In this document: positions 1-8,438 of the stretch, one piece after another
Layout: every line of letters starts with the position of its first letter
Numbering within the stretch: the stretch's first letter is position 1
Assembly: GCF_030622045.1 (NCBI RefSeq)
Contig: NZ_CP130886.1
Coordinates: 3,299,557 to 3,363,556, forward strand
Origin: Planctellipticum variicoloris
Lineage (GTDB): Bacteria; Planctomycetota; Planctomycetia; Planctomycetales; Planctomycetaceae
Direction of reading: 5' to 3'
Length of the DNA: 64,000 nucleotides
Program-made: the position numbers and the translations under genes
The notes under the pieces: model-generated
Told to the model about the DNA's origin: nothing
Seen by the model: the letters and a program-made list of their open reading frames with translations, nothing else
Databases searched by the model: none

Positions 1-418
1 CCTCAGAACCGGGAGGCACGAGAACCACCGCGTGGGTCTGCCCTCGATCCGGGGGGACATTCCATTCCAGGCCGGCGAGAACGATGAGTTGAGGGAACTG
101 CCGACGGGCCGCTTCGATGGCTTCGAAATACTCGGGAGTCGCGGCCTTGAGCTTGCGGTCCGCGTGGTCGGTGATGGCGATCGCGTCGCAGCCGTGCTCG
201 ATGGCCTTACTAGCGATTTCCAGCGGCAGATGGCCGCCGTCCGAGAACTTCGTGTGGATGTGAGTATCGACCTTGAGCCATTCTCCCCGGTCGGCCCAGT
301 CATGCTGACGGACCAGCTCGACGGGGCGCGGTCCTCCGCAGCCCATGCACAGGAGTCCGACGAGTGCTGCAAGTCGTGTGAGAGTTCGCCCGGCGTTCAA
401 CGGAGGCACGTCCGACAT
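1..418 (-). CDS. PHP-domain lipoprotein, 3' end cut by window
   Basis: This is the first 139 codons of a gene that runs off the left edge. An ATG at 418 opens a lipoprotein signal peptide with a hydrophobic stretch ending in a lipobox (GLLCMGC), so the product is probably a membrane-anchored envelope protein. The mature part starts with the HxH motif of PHP phosphoesterases ([13 protein letters not shown]), then AITDHAD and LAGLEWN, which supply the usual metal ligands. PHP domains hydrolyse phosphoesters using two or three metal ions; the substrate here cannot be told. It lies 51 bases after the previous gene on the same strand and may be the tail of the polysaccharide operon or an unrelated passenger. 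The family call is firm; any link to polysaccharide is inference. Confidence 0.88.
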   Translation of the reverse strand, partial: MSDVPPLNAGRTLTRLAALVGLLCMGCGGPRPVELVRQHDWADRGEWLKVDTHIHTKFSDGGHLPLEIASKAIEHGCDAIAITDHADRKLKAATPEYFEAIEAARRQFPQLIVLAGLEWNVPPDRGQTHAVVLVPPGSE

Positions 419-469
419 CGCTGCGCGGCAGCGTTCTACAGTGGCGGTTTCATCTTTGGCGAATGGCGA

Positions 470-1480
470 TCAGCGCATCGCCGCCCGTCGCGGCGGCGGA
501 ACCGGTCTGGCAGGGGGCTTCTTCTGCGGCGGCGCCTGAGGAAGTTCGTCCGGCCCCGGCGGCTTGTCGACAATTCCGATCGTGGGGACTCCGTCGGGAT
601 TAACTCGCAGTTCCGCACGGGTGGCGCCACTCGAACTTTGCGCCGCGACGACGGCGCTGCCGTCCGGAGAGGAGACCATGCTGGCGGCGGGGTTTCCGGC
701 TCCGTCGCGGACCGAAAGAATGGAGACTCCGTCCGGCAGGCGAATCAAGGCCGGCCCCGCCTGGTCCTCGGGACTGCGCAGAGAGACTTCGCTGAGTCCA
801 TCCGGATAGGCAACGAGAAACGGACCGGGATGAGCCGGATCGCCCCGGACAGACAACGTCGCCTGCCCGTCAGCGGTCCAGTCGATCTCCACGCCTCGAC
901 CGCCCCCCTGCGGACCGGCGGTCATCTGCAGCGAGCCATCGGAGTCGGCGCGAAGGGCCACTTCGCTCTTGCCCGGCGACGTCAGGCGGAATTCGCCTCG
1001 ACCGGCGGCGTCGGACTCGACGACGATTTCGCCGTCGCCTGACGGCAGGCGGATCGAGTTCGAGCCGTCGACCCGAGCGGTCAGCCGGAGGTTTCGAACG
1101 CCGCCTCCCAGAGCCAGCGTTGCGTCGCCGGAGTCGCTGAGGGTGAGCGTCAGCCGGTCCTGCCCGGTTGCATCCCGCATCGCGATGTGGGGCGCTCCCA
1201 GTTCGTCCACAAACATCTCAATTCGGGCGCGACCTTCCAGATCGGAGATGGTGAGCGAGCCGCGCGATGAGACATCCGGCGAAGCTGTGCGTTGTTCCGG
1301 CACATGCGCGGCATTCGGCGCGGACGAATCCGCAACAGGCGAGCGCTCTGCCTCAGCGACGTCCGGCAGAACTTCGCGCGAAGGAACGACCGCTGACGGC
1401 GGAGCCCCGGCGGGGATGAGCAGGCCCGCGATGACAACGACGACGAGCGAGTACAGTAGAATACGCTCAATTGCGGCCAC
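470..1480 (-). CDS. Membrane-anchored protein with beta-rich repeats, unknown function
   Basis: A 336-residue protein that I do not recognise. Residues 8-27 form one hydrophobic helix (YSLVVVVIAGLLIPAG), so the rest should face the periplasm. Residues about 90-300 are a run of loosely repeated units of roughly 20-24 residues with a pattern such as LxLSDSGDATLAL and VRxPDGxSxLSV, probably short beta strands. The last 30 residues are rich in proline and lysine (PPQKKPPARPVPPP). It sits between the sugar transferase and the PHP lipoprotein on the same strand. The high Gly/Asp/Ser content resembles other planctomycete surface repeat proteins. No catalytic motif is visible. Confidence 0.75.
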   Translation of the reverse strand: MAAIERILLYSLVVVVIAGLLIPAGAPPSAVVPSREVLPDVAEAERSPVADSSAPNAAHVPEQRTASPDVSSRGSLTISDLEGRARIEMFVDELGAPHIAMRDATGQDRLTLTLSDSGDATLALGGGVRNLRLTARVDGSNSIRLPSGDGEIVVESDAAGRGEFRLTSPGKSEVALRADSDGSLQMTAGPQGGGRGVEIDWTADGQATLSVRGDPAHPGPFLVAYPDGLSEVSLRSPEDQAGPALIRLPDGVSILSVRDGAGNPAASMVSSPDGSAVVAAQSSSGATRAELRVNPDGVPTIGIVDKPPGPDELPQAPPQKKPPARPVPPPRRAAMR

Positions 1481-1558
1481 AGCCGCCCCCTCTCATCAGG
1501 TCAAGCAGGCGGCGGCAGCGGAGATGCCAATTCCGATAGCCTCACGGTCTCGAACCGA

Positions 1559-2653
1559 TCAACGGCCAGCCGTCTGCATCTTTGACTTTGCCCGCACGGC
1601 TTCCGAACCGGCCTTGTCCTTGTCGTCGGACTCGCCGGACAGCGGAGCAAACCATTGGCCCGACGGAGCGAGCTGGAAGTGAGGCGACTTATGAAGCCTG
1701 TCGGACTCAGCGCCGTTCGACAGGAATGTGTCATGCGCGGCGTCAGGATTGATCAGCGGCAGAAACTCCAGTTCGACGCGCTGCCTGGTCGGCAGGCTCC
1801 AGAGGCTGCTTATTCCGCGAACAATGCTGCTGACAAACTGCATTGCGGTGGCCAGCAGAATCGAGAAATCCATCCCGAGGCTGCCGTACTTGATGTAGAA
1901 CAGATCGTGAGCCAGCTTGCGCTGCAGCCCCGCCTCGTCGCAATCCGGAGGGAGACGAGCCTGCGCCAGCCCGGTCACGCCGGGGAGGACATCGAGCCGC
2001 TGACTGAACAACGGAATCCGCTGCTCGATGCCGACGGCGATTTCCGGGCGTTCGGGACGGGGCCCGACAAGGCTCATGTCTCCCTTGAGAACGTTCAGCA
2101 ATTGAGGCAATTCGTCGAAGTGTGTATCTCGCAGGAAGCGCCCGAGCTTCGTAACCCGCGGATCGTCGGCTCCCGACCAGACGGGGCCAGTCTCGCGTTC
2201 CGCGTCGGCCACCATCGTCCGGAGTTTGATGAGCGTAAACACGCGCCCCCGGTGTCCCAGCCGCTGCTGGCAGAAGAACGCCGGCCCCCGAGAAGAAACC
2301 CGGACGGCAATGGCGCAAATGGCAATGACGGGAAGAAAAACCACGAATGCAATGAGGGAAATTACAAAGTCAAAGATCCGCTTGAGCCCCCGGGACCAGA
2401 CACTTCGTTCTTTCATCACTTCGTCATTCCATTGTTCGAGGCGAAACCAGACGGTCCGACTAAGTGATCGCACCGCCGACCACGCACGTCGAAGATCCAT
2501 CTCTGCAAACACCGTGCCCGCGTGTGCCCATCGCGGAAACGGCTCTCGCTCCTGCGGCCGAATTCCAAGCCGCGACGCCCAAGCGATCTGCACATGGTGC
2601 TGACAGACGGGCGACCCGCGATCCGGCGGAGCGGTCTTACCACCCCGGATCAC
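1559..2653 (-). CDS. Undecaprenyl-phosphate sugar transferase (bacterial sugar transferase family)
   Basis: A membrane enzyme of the WcaJ/ExoY type that transfers a sugar phosphate from a nucleotide sugar to the lipid carrier and so starts the repeat unit. Visible motifs are a transmembrane hairpin (RIFDFVISLIAFVVFLPVIA), the active-site stretch FTLIKLRTMVADAE, and DELPQLLNVLKGDMSLVGPRPE followed by PGVTGLAQ. It is the short form, without the N-terminal multi-helix domain, but it carries an unusual C-terminal tail of about 90 residues. The GTG start at 2653 overlaps the upstream stop as GTGA, a junction style common in this operon. However, the first 50 residues look unlike a protein, so ATG at 2500 or 2416 is also possible. 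Confidence 0.9.
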   Translation of the reverse strand: MIRGGKTAPPDRGSPVCQHHVQIAWASRLGIRPQEREPFPRWAHAGTVFAEMDLRRAWSAVRSLSRTVWFRLEQWNDEVMKERSVWSRGLKRIFDFVISLIAFVVFLPVIAICAIAVRVSSRGPAFFCQQRLGHRGRVFTLIKLRTMVADAERETGPVWSGADDPRVTKLGRFLRDTHFDELPQLLNVLKGDMSLVGPRPERPEIAVGIEQRIPLFSQRLDVLPGVTGLAQARLPPDCDEAGLQRKLAHDLFYIKYGSLGMDFSILLATAMQFVSSIVRGISSLWSLPTRQRVELEFLPLINPDAAHDTFLSNGAESDRLHKSPHFQLAPSGQWFAPLSGESDDKDKAGSEAVRAKSKMQTAGR

Positions 2654-3990
2654 GGCCGGCCCAGTTTACCGGGAACTTGAGGGATTCCCAGCCTCTGTTG
2701 TGAGAAATGGGCGAGTTGTGGTGAAAATCCGTAGGACCGGCGTTTCTCCGCCGCCCAGACGCAGGTTCCGGCCAGCCCGCCCGCCGCGAGGGCGTAAGAA
2801 CTCTCCAGCATCGCCCCGGCGGAGAACATACTGGAGACCATGTAACCGATGAGGCCGGGAAAGACCGCCAGGCAGAGGCAACCCAGCCAGTCGGGGATCG
2901 GCTCCCGCTTCTGCCGCCAGAGAAGCCGAAAACAGGCCCAGCCGGCGATCAGAAAGTAGCTGAAGTAGCAGATGGCCGCGGGAATGCCGCAACCGGCGCC
3001 GATTTCAAAGTAGAGGTTGTGGAGGCCTTTCATATTTCCCGACATCCCGAGATACCGTGGCACTAGGAACTGGCCGGCCCAAGGGCCGACGCCGAGGACC
3101 GGGTGGTCCATCGTGATCTGGTAACCGGCCTTCCACAGATCGAATCGGCTCTCAGCGGATGAGTCACGCCCCTCTTTGGACTCGAAGCTTGACATGAACT
3201 CCTTCACAACTGGCGGTCCGGCAAGCGCCGCCCCCAGGAGGGTGGAGCAGGCGACGCCCCAAACATTGACTTTCGTCTTGGGCATGAACCAGACGACCAG
3301 GGCCAGCATTGGAATCGCGCCGAGCATGCAGCCGCGGGACTCCATGAGCATGATCTGGTGCGCCTGCAGCGCGAGGATCCCCGCCGCAAACAACTTCTGC
3401 CAGAGCGGCTTCGAGTATGCGGCGAGAGAAGCCGACACGGCCATAATCGGTACTGTGAGAATCGAGTACAGGTTGTTGTCGCCACCGGTGCCGTAACCCG
3501 TCACGCGAAAGAAGCAAACGCCGTTCTGGAAGTAACTCTCGTTAATGCGGTACGCATTGAAGCCCTGGGCGAGCATCAACACCCAGAGCAGTCCCACAAT
3601 CCGTTTGGGCGTGTTGATGACCCGCACGCCGATGAACGCCATCAGCGCCATCTTCCACAGAGCGTCAATGTAAATGAATGTGTAATTCTGCTCGATGCTC
3701 TGCTGGTAGCTCAGGATGGCCAGCGCAATAAACGCCGCCAGCGCCGTTAGCCCTTTTGAAGCCGTCGAAGTGAACCGGTTCCCGCCGAAGCCGGCAAACA
3801 GAAATCCGAGCAGCGTCGCGATCGCGATGTATTTCTGAAAGCCCATACCCTGCGGGATCGACCAGCGCCAGTTCCACTCGGGCTGGAGCAGAATGAAGCC
3901 GTAATAGCCAATCACGCCGATATGCGGGCGGGCGAGGGCGCCGAGGCAGATGTAGGCGAGGAGGCTGTAGACAAAGACCAGGCTCAGCAT
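2650..3990 (-). CDS. O-antigen ligase / Wzy-like polymerase
   Basis: A polytopic membrane protein of 446 residues with about ten to twelve hydrophobic segments. The Wzy_C signature is clear near residues 285-345: ITMDHPVLGVGPWAGQF, a loop, and then GLHNLYFEIGAGCGIPAA. This family joins lipid-linked oligosaccharides into a polymer or ligates them at the periplasmic face. Being between glycosyltransferases and the initiating sugar transferase favours a polymerase role. The ATG at 3990 overlaps the upstream stop by seven bases. An N-terminal run with many Trp residues (PEWNWRWSIPQG) is typical of planctomycete members. Polymerase and ligase cannot be separated from sequence alone. Confidence 0.88.
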   Translation of the reverse strand: MLSLVFVYSLLAYICLGALARPHIGVIGYYGFILLQPEWNWRWSIPQGMGFQKYIAIATLLGFLFAGFGGNRFTSTASKGLTALAAFIALAILSYQQSIEQNYTFIYIDALWKMALMAFIGVRVINTPKRIVGLLWVLMLAQGFNAYRINESYFQNGVCFFRVTGYGTGGDNNLYSILTVPIMAVSASLAAYSKPLWQKLFAAGILALQAHQIMLMESRGCMLGAIPMLALVVWFMPKTKVNVWGVACSTLLGAALAGPPVVKEFMSSFESKEGRDSSAESRFDLWKAGYQITMDHPVLGVGPWAGQFLVPRYLGMSGNMKGLHNLYFEIGAGCGIPAAICYFSYFLIAGWACFRLLWRQKREPIPDWLGCLCLAVFPGLIGYMVSSMFSAGAMLESSYALAAGGLAGTCVWAAEKRRSYGFSPQLAHFSQQRLGIPQVPGKLGRP

Positions 3991-5153
3991 GGAACATCCT
4001 GCTTGAGCTCATCTCGCTTGATGTCAGGCGGAGCAGCAACTTGCGAGTAAGCTCGCATCGCGGCCGCGGTATGACGTTCGACACTGAACTCATTCTCGCA
4101 ACGAATTCGCCCCGCACTGCCGAAATGTTCCTGCAATTGACGATTCCGAATCAACTGTTCCAGTGCCGATGCCAGATCTGCAGGGTCTCCCGGAAACACC
4201 AGCAGGCCCGTCTGCCCCTCAACCACCATCTCGGGAATGCCTCCCGTATCTCCTCCGATGACCGGCAAACCGTAGGCCATTGCCTCCAGTGTGGCGTTAC
4301 CAAGGGGCTCGACGCGAGAGGGAACTGTCGCAATGTGGGCGGCGGTCAGCCAGTCGGGGACGTCCTTGCGGAATCCGACGAAGCGGGGGGTGATGCCGAG
4401 TTGCGCGGCGAGTTGCTCCATCGCCACGCGGTAGGCGCCGGCGTTCTGAATGTCGTCGCCGACGACGACCAGTTCCGCGCCGGCGGCGACATCCGGTGCG
4501 AGCTGCGCCCAGGCTTGCAGCAGATCGGAGACTCCCTTCCGTTCGACGATCTGGCCGGCGTAGAGGACGACGGTCTTGTTCTGCGGCAATCCGAGCCGGA
4601 CCCGGGCTGCGCGTCGCTCGTCCTCCGTGGGTAATTCCGGCAGCGGCAGGCCGTCGTACAGCACGCAGGCGGGTTCGGCGGCGAGCCGGGGCGAGGCGGC
4701 GCGCAGGGTGTCCTGCAGATATTTGGAGACGAAGACATGACATTCGGCGCCGGTCCGGTTCATCCAGTCGATGGCGGGGCAGTCGTAGAGGAAGCGATGA
4801 TGGCAGATGCGTGGAATGCCAAGCCCCTTCGCCGCGGACGAGACGACCTGATGCGTGGGAAGGTCGTTGCTGTGAACGATGTCCGGTCGCCAGGACCGGA
4901 AGAACTTGCGGAGGCGATGTCGGGCCAGGAGATAGCGCGGAAGTTTCCATTTGTCGCGGAGGGGGGTGTCGAAGACGCGACAATCGATCCCCGCGGCGCG
5001 GTAACGTGCGGCGACGTCGTTGTCGAAACCCGTCAGCAGAACGACGGTGTGGCCTGCCTGCTGGAGTCCGACGGCGAGCCGTTCGCAGGCGACTTCGGCG
5101 CCGCCGAGGAAGGGGGAGCGGGCGACGAGACAAATGCTGAGTCTGTCGATCAC
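3984..5153 (-). CDS. Glycosyltransferase family 4
   Basis: A GT-B fold retaining glycosyltransferase of 389 residues. The N-terminal Rossmann half has LGGAEVACERLAVGLQQAGH, and the C-terminal donor half has VVLYAGQIVERKGVSDLLQAW and the EX7E motif in VEPLGNATLEAMAYGLPV. It should add one sugar to the lipid-linked intermediate in the cytoplasm. I chose the GTG at 5153 because it overlaps the upstream stop as GTGA and begins directly at the first beta strand (IDRLSICLVARSPF); an ATG 26 codons further up would read through the preceding gene. Donor and acceptor are unknown. Confidence 0.92.
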   Translation of the reverse strand: MIDRLSICLVARSPFLGGAEVACERLAVGLQQAGHTVVLLTGFDNDVAARYRAAGIDCRVFDTPLRDKWKLPRYLLARHRLRKFFRSWRPDIVHSNDLPTHQVVSSAAKGLGIPRICHHRFLYDCPAIDWMNRTGAECHVFVSKYLQDTLRAASPRLAAEPACVLYDGLPLPELPTEDERRAARVRLGLPQNKTVVLYAGQIVERKGVSDLLQAWAQLAPDVAAGAELVVVGDDIQNAGAYRVAMEQLAAQLGITPRFVGFRKDVPDWLTAAHIATVPSRVEPLGNATLEAMAYGLPVIGGDTGGIPEMVVEGQTGLLVFPGDPADLASALEQLIRNRQLQEHFGSAGRIRCENEFSVERHTAAAMRAYSQVAAPPDIKRDELKQDVPC

Positions 5154-6301
5154 GCGAACACTTTCTTTCGGGCAGACGCTGGAGAGGCGGTGCTCAGAAT
5201 TGAGTTGTATTCCTGCCAGAGCAACTCGCAATTCTGACGAATATCAAATGCGGACTCGACGCGCTGGCGGGCGGTGACGCGCGTCCGCGCAATCCGGTCC
5301 GGATCGTCGAGCCAATGCTGGAGCGCGGACGTCAGCGCGGGAATGTCGTCCTGCGGGGTGATTTCACCGCCGCCGGGGAGAATCTGGGAGTCGACCGACT
5401 TGCTGGCATAGCCGATCACCGGGCAGCCGCAGGCCATGGCTTCGAGAACGCTGATACTGCAGGCTTCCTCCTGGCTGGTATTCACGAAGAGGTCGAGTGC
5501 ATTGTAGAACGGTCGCAGATCCGTCAGATGTCCGGTGAGCACAAGCCGGCTGCCGAGTCGGCGCCTGGCCTCATCGAGCAGCTTGACGCTGTAATTGGTT
5601 TCGTCCGGGACCGAGCCGCCGGCGATCACCACGCGGACATCATCTGGCAACTCCTCCACAGCGGCAACGAGATGTTCGAGTTGTTTCCTCGCTCGGAGCG
5701 CGCACGCCACGCCGACAACGCGATCATTGCCGAGTCCGTGCTTCGCACGGAACTGAGTGCGCAGCCCAGCATCCGGTTTGAAGTGCTGCAGATCCAGCCC
5801 ATTGTTGAGGACGCGCCAGCGATCCTCGGGGACGATCCCGGACACTCCCGGGCGGCAGTTTTCGAGGTTTCCCGCCGACACGAAAAACATTCGTTCGGGA
5901 GGGCGTTTGCCAAACGTCCAACTGCAGAAGTCGCGGCCCATGGTGAAGTGCACGCTGACCACGATCGGCAGACCGGTCAGTCGGGCGAGATACGAGCCGA
6001 TCGGGTAGCAGTTCTGCTCGTTGCAGTGAATGAGCTCAATTCGATGACGGCGGACGACTTGCCGGAGTTTCCAGAGTGCGGACAGAAAGGGGAGAGGACG
6101 CCATTTCGAGGGCAGCGGCAGCGGCACATGGTACGCCGGAATGCCCTGTCCGCCGGCCCAGACGTGGAACGCGCCGATCTCGTGTGAGACGAGGACGGGT
6201 TCGAGTCCTTCGTCCCGGAGGAGACGGAACCAGCCTTCGGTCGGCACGGTGGTGCTGACGCGGTTGGGGTTGATGGTGAGGTAGAGGACTCTTCGCTTCA
6301 T
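5150..6301 (-). CDS. Glycosyltransferase family 4
   Basis: A 383-residue GT-B glycosyltransferase. It starts with KRRVLYLTINPNRVSTTVP and has the acceptor-domain helix WKLRQVVRRHRIELIHCNEQ. The donor half contains NNGLDLQHFKPD and the EX7E motif in EEACSISVLEAMACGCPVIG. ATG 6301 is the best start because the family's first strand follows at once; the longer frame up to 6493 runs into the 3' end of the next gene and its first 64 codons look non-coding. The gene is coupled to the downstream glycosyltransferase by a GTGA overlap. The sugar specificity cannot be predicted. Confidence 0.92.
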   Translation of the reverse strand: MKRRVLYLTINPNRVSTTVPTEGWFRLLRDEGLEPVLVSHEIGAFHVWAGGQGIPAYHVPLPLPSKWRPLPFLSALWKLRQVVRRHRIELIHCNEQNCYPIGSYLARLTGLPIVVSVHFTMGRDFCSWTFGKRPPERMFFVSAGNLENCRPGVSGIVPEDRWRVLNNGLDLQHFKPDAGLRTQFRAKHGLGNDRVVGVACALRARKQLEHLVAAVEELPDDVRVVIAGGSVPDETNYSVKLLDEARRRLGSRLVLTGHLTDLRPFYNALDLFVNTSQEEACSISVLEAMACGCPVIGYASKSVDSQILPGGGEITPQDDIPALTSALQHWLDDPDRIARTRVTARQRVESAFDIRQNCELLWQEYNSILSTASPASARKKVFA

Positions 6302-6396
6302 AGGATTCAACTCTTTTGGGGTACCGGCGTAGCAACTGCTTCTCCGCGGGACGCACACATCACCTCCTCGGCTGCCCCCGCAGACTTGATAAGGAG

Positions 6397-7350
6397 TCAC
6401 GGAAACCCCATCGTCCGTCGCGCCTTCGCCAATGCGGCTCTCACAACATTGCCGGACCGCATATATCGCCACGCTTCGGGATGCGGCCCCCACGGATGCC
6501 CTTCCCGCAGACAGCGTTCAATCGCGCTTTCGTCCAGACAACCGGTTTCTTTGAACCTCATCAACAGGTGCTCCAGTAGCGTTCCCTGTATTTGGGCAGG
6601 AGATCCAAAGAAATGCAGAATAGACGCGATCGACGTGAGCTGCGGACTGGTAGGAACCATCGTATTATAACGATTTGCCAGCGTTCCGACCGAATTCCGA
6701 AGTTCGTCGCAAGTCAAGTTAAATGCGATTTGGTCCGACAAATGCACTACACGCGGATCATTGCAGTTCAGAATTCGATTCCAGACTTCGAGCCACCTCG
6801 CGGCGAATTGGCCGGCCTCCGGAGTGTCCTCCATCAAAAAGACACCGGCGTTGAATGATGATGATGGCCACGCCAGGCCGAGTGAAGTGAGCGACGATCC
6901 GACGGCCGCAGCAACTTCGCTCGGCACCGCTTTTCTAATTGCCTTCACTGGTGTGTAGTTAAAGTCACACACGGCCGCGACGCACGTATTGATCTCCGGA
7001 ATACCGCCAACGGGCCTTACGAAAAGCGTGTCACCGTCCACGTACAAGAGTCTTCCAGAAACAAGACTACGTAGCCGAATTCGAAGATCGCGACTCCGTT
7101 TTACGGGATCGTCGTAAATGCTGTTCTCGACGACTACTTCGCTACATAGATCAAGGAGCGAGGAGCGGTTGACAGAAAGATCGCCCTCGCACGCCCGATC
7201 AGTAACCAGACACACCCGAGCATCTGCCTCGCACCGACGGACGGACATTAGCGAGAGGTGCAACATGTCAACGTGACGGGCGCTGGCGGCTCCCGTAACG
7301 ATAAAGCAAATCGTCGGCCGTCTTTCGGCCTTGATCGGCGGATGAGTCAT
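6397..7350 (-). CDS. Putative nucleotide-diphospho-sugar transferase (GT8-like, GT-A fold)
   Basis: A 317-residue GT-A protein. The metal-binding DxD appears in RLLYVDGDTLFVRPV, preceded by a strand and helix pattern like family 8 transferases, and later SSSFNAGVFLMED and HLSDQIAFNL match the glycogenin/LgtC-type core. ATG 7350 is chosen because the following residues (RPTICFIVTGAAS) form the first strand. Its third codon positions use more A and T than the enzymes on either side, which suggests this gene arrived separately. It has a distant relative in this same locus (19886-20842). It may add a side-chain sugar; the exact reaction is unknown. Confidence 0.82.
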   Translation of the reverse strand: MTHPPIKAERRPTICFIVTGAASARHVDMLHLSLMSVRRCEADARVCLVTDRACEGDLSVNRSSLLDLCSEVVVENSIYDDPVKRSRDLRIRLRSLVSGRLLYVDGDTLFVRPVGGIPEINTCVAAVCDFNYTPVKAIRKAVPSEVAAAVGSSLTSLGLAWPSSSFNAGVFLMEDTPEAGQFAARWLEVWNRILNCNDPRVVHLSDQIAFNLTCDELRNSVGTLANRYNTMVPTSPQLTSIASILHFFGSPAQIQGTLLEHLLMRFKETGCLDESAIERCLREGHPWGPHPEAWRYMRSGNVVRAALAKARRTMGFP

Positions 7351-7421
7351 CGTGTTCCTAAATCGGCCGTTCGAGCGAGTTGCTACAACTATCGTAGATA
7401 CGGCAAATGCATAACCTGAGG

Positions 7422-8438
7422 TTACGACTTTGGTCCGACGTCCGGCAATGTCCGTGCGACACTCAGAACGTACGTTTTCCAATACGATGGATTCCAGCTA
7501 TCGAGTTGGATCCCGCGGCGATATGCCGCAAGCGCTTCGCGTTTGTAGCCATGAATCCAGTTCGCGTGGTAGCCCAGTTGCCACATGTATAATTCTGCCA
7601 GCTTCTTGCGTAGAAGGCTCTTTGACGTCAATGTCATCGACACCTGTTGCGGCAGCTCTTCGAACCCTCGAATCAGTCCCTGTGCGAGCCGCAGGCGTTT
7701 TTCTCGCGGCATTCCCAGAGCTGCGCCCGACGAATTGCTTTCGTGAACACGGTATTCCACGTGGACCTCATCGAAGTACGCAAATCCAACTCCGGCAGCG
7801 ATGGCCCGCAAGACCACGACTTGGTCTTCGGCTTCGTTGTAAAACTCAGTGACGAACCGGCGACCGTCGAAGAATCTGGAGCGGATGACGGAGTTCTGGA
7901 GTCCGGAATAGAGGCCCGCGCCGCCGAGCACAGCATCGAACAACCCTTCGTGCTTCAGGACATGCAGGTCGTCCCGCAGATCGCACGGCAGCGTACGGAA
8001 CCTGTGGAGTTGTCCCTGTTCCTGGAAGCAGTTCTCGTTCAGCACGCGACCGGACGCATGATCGACGATGCGGCTGGCGGAGTAGACCCAGCCGATGTCG
8101 GGAGACTGTTCGAGGGCCGTCACGCACTTCTGCAGATGATGCGGCAGCCACAGGTCGTCGCTGTCGTAAAACGCCACGTACCGACCGGAGACATGGTCGA
8201 GCCCGGTATTTCGTGCCGCATAGGCCCCTTGGTTTTCCTGCCGGATGTACCGATACTGCTGCGGCATGCGCTCGATGAGCTTTGGCAGCAGTTCGGCCGT
8301 CTCGTCCGTGCTGCCGTCGTCGACGACGATCAGCTCCCAGTCTGTAAACAGCTGGCCGCGGATTGCGCCGATCGCTTCCGGGAGAAACTTCGCTCGATTG
8401 TAGGTGGGCAGAATGATGCTGACGGCAGGCGTGTTCAT
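7422..8438 (-). CDS. Glycosyltransferase family 2
   Basis: A 338-residue inverting GT-A glycosyltransferase. The N-terminal nucleotide-binding segment reads VSIILPTYNRAKFLPEA and WELIVVDDGSTDET, with the metal site in YVAFYDSDDLWLPHHL and then WVYSASRIVDHASG. ATG 8438 forms an ATGA overlap with the stop of the upstream fused oxidoreductase, which supports the start and indicates translational coupling. Residues after about 230 form a helical C-terminal region ending in YHANWIHGYKREALAAY. It probably adds a sugar to the repeat unit on the cytoplasmic face. Confidence 0.92.
   Translation of the reverse strand: MNTPAVSIILPTYNRAKFLPEAIGAIRGQLFTDWELIVVDDGSTDETAELLPKLIERMPQQYRYIRQENQGAYAARNTGLDHVSGRYVAFYDSDDLWLPHHLQKCVTALEQSPDIGWVYSASRIVDHASGRVLNENCFQEQGQLHRFRTLPCDLRDDLHVLKHEGLFDAVLGGAGLYSGLQNSVIRSRFFDGRRFVTEFYNEAEDQVVVLRAIAAGVGFAYFDEVHVEYRVHESNSSGAALGMPREKRLRLAQGLIRGFEELPQQVSMTLTSKSLLRKKLAELYMWQLGYHANWIHGYKREALAAYRRGIQLDSWNPSYWKTYVLSVARTLPDVGPKS

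Noticed and set aside
32-1042. A 336-codon plus-strand frame at the left end
   Set aside because: It is antisense to the PHP lipoprotein and the membrane-anchored repeat protein, and its translation is Arg-rich without any domain.
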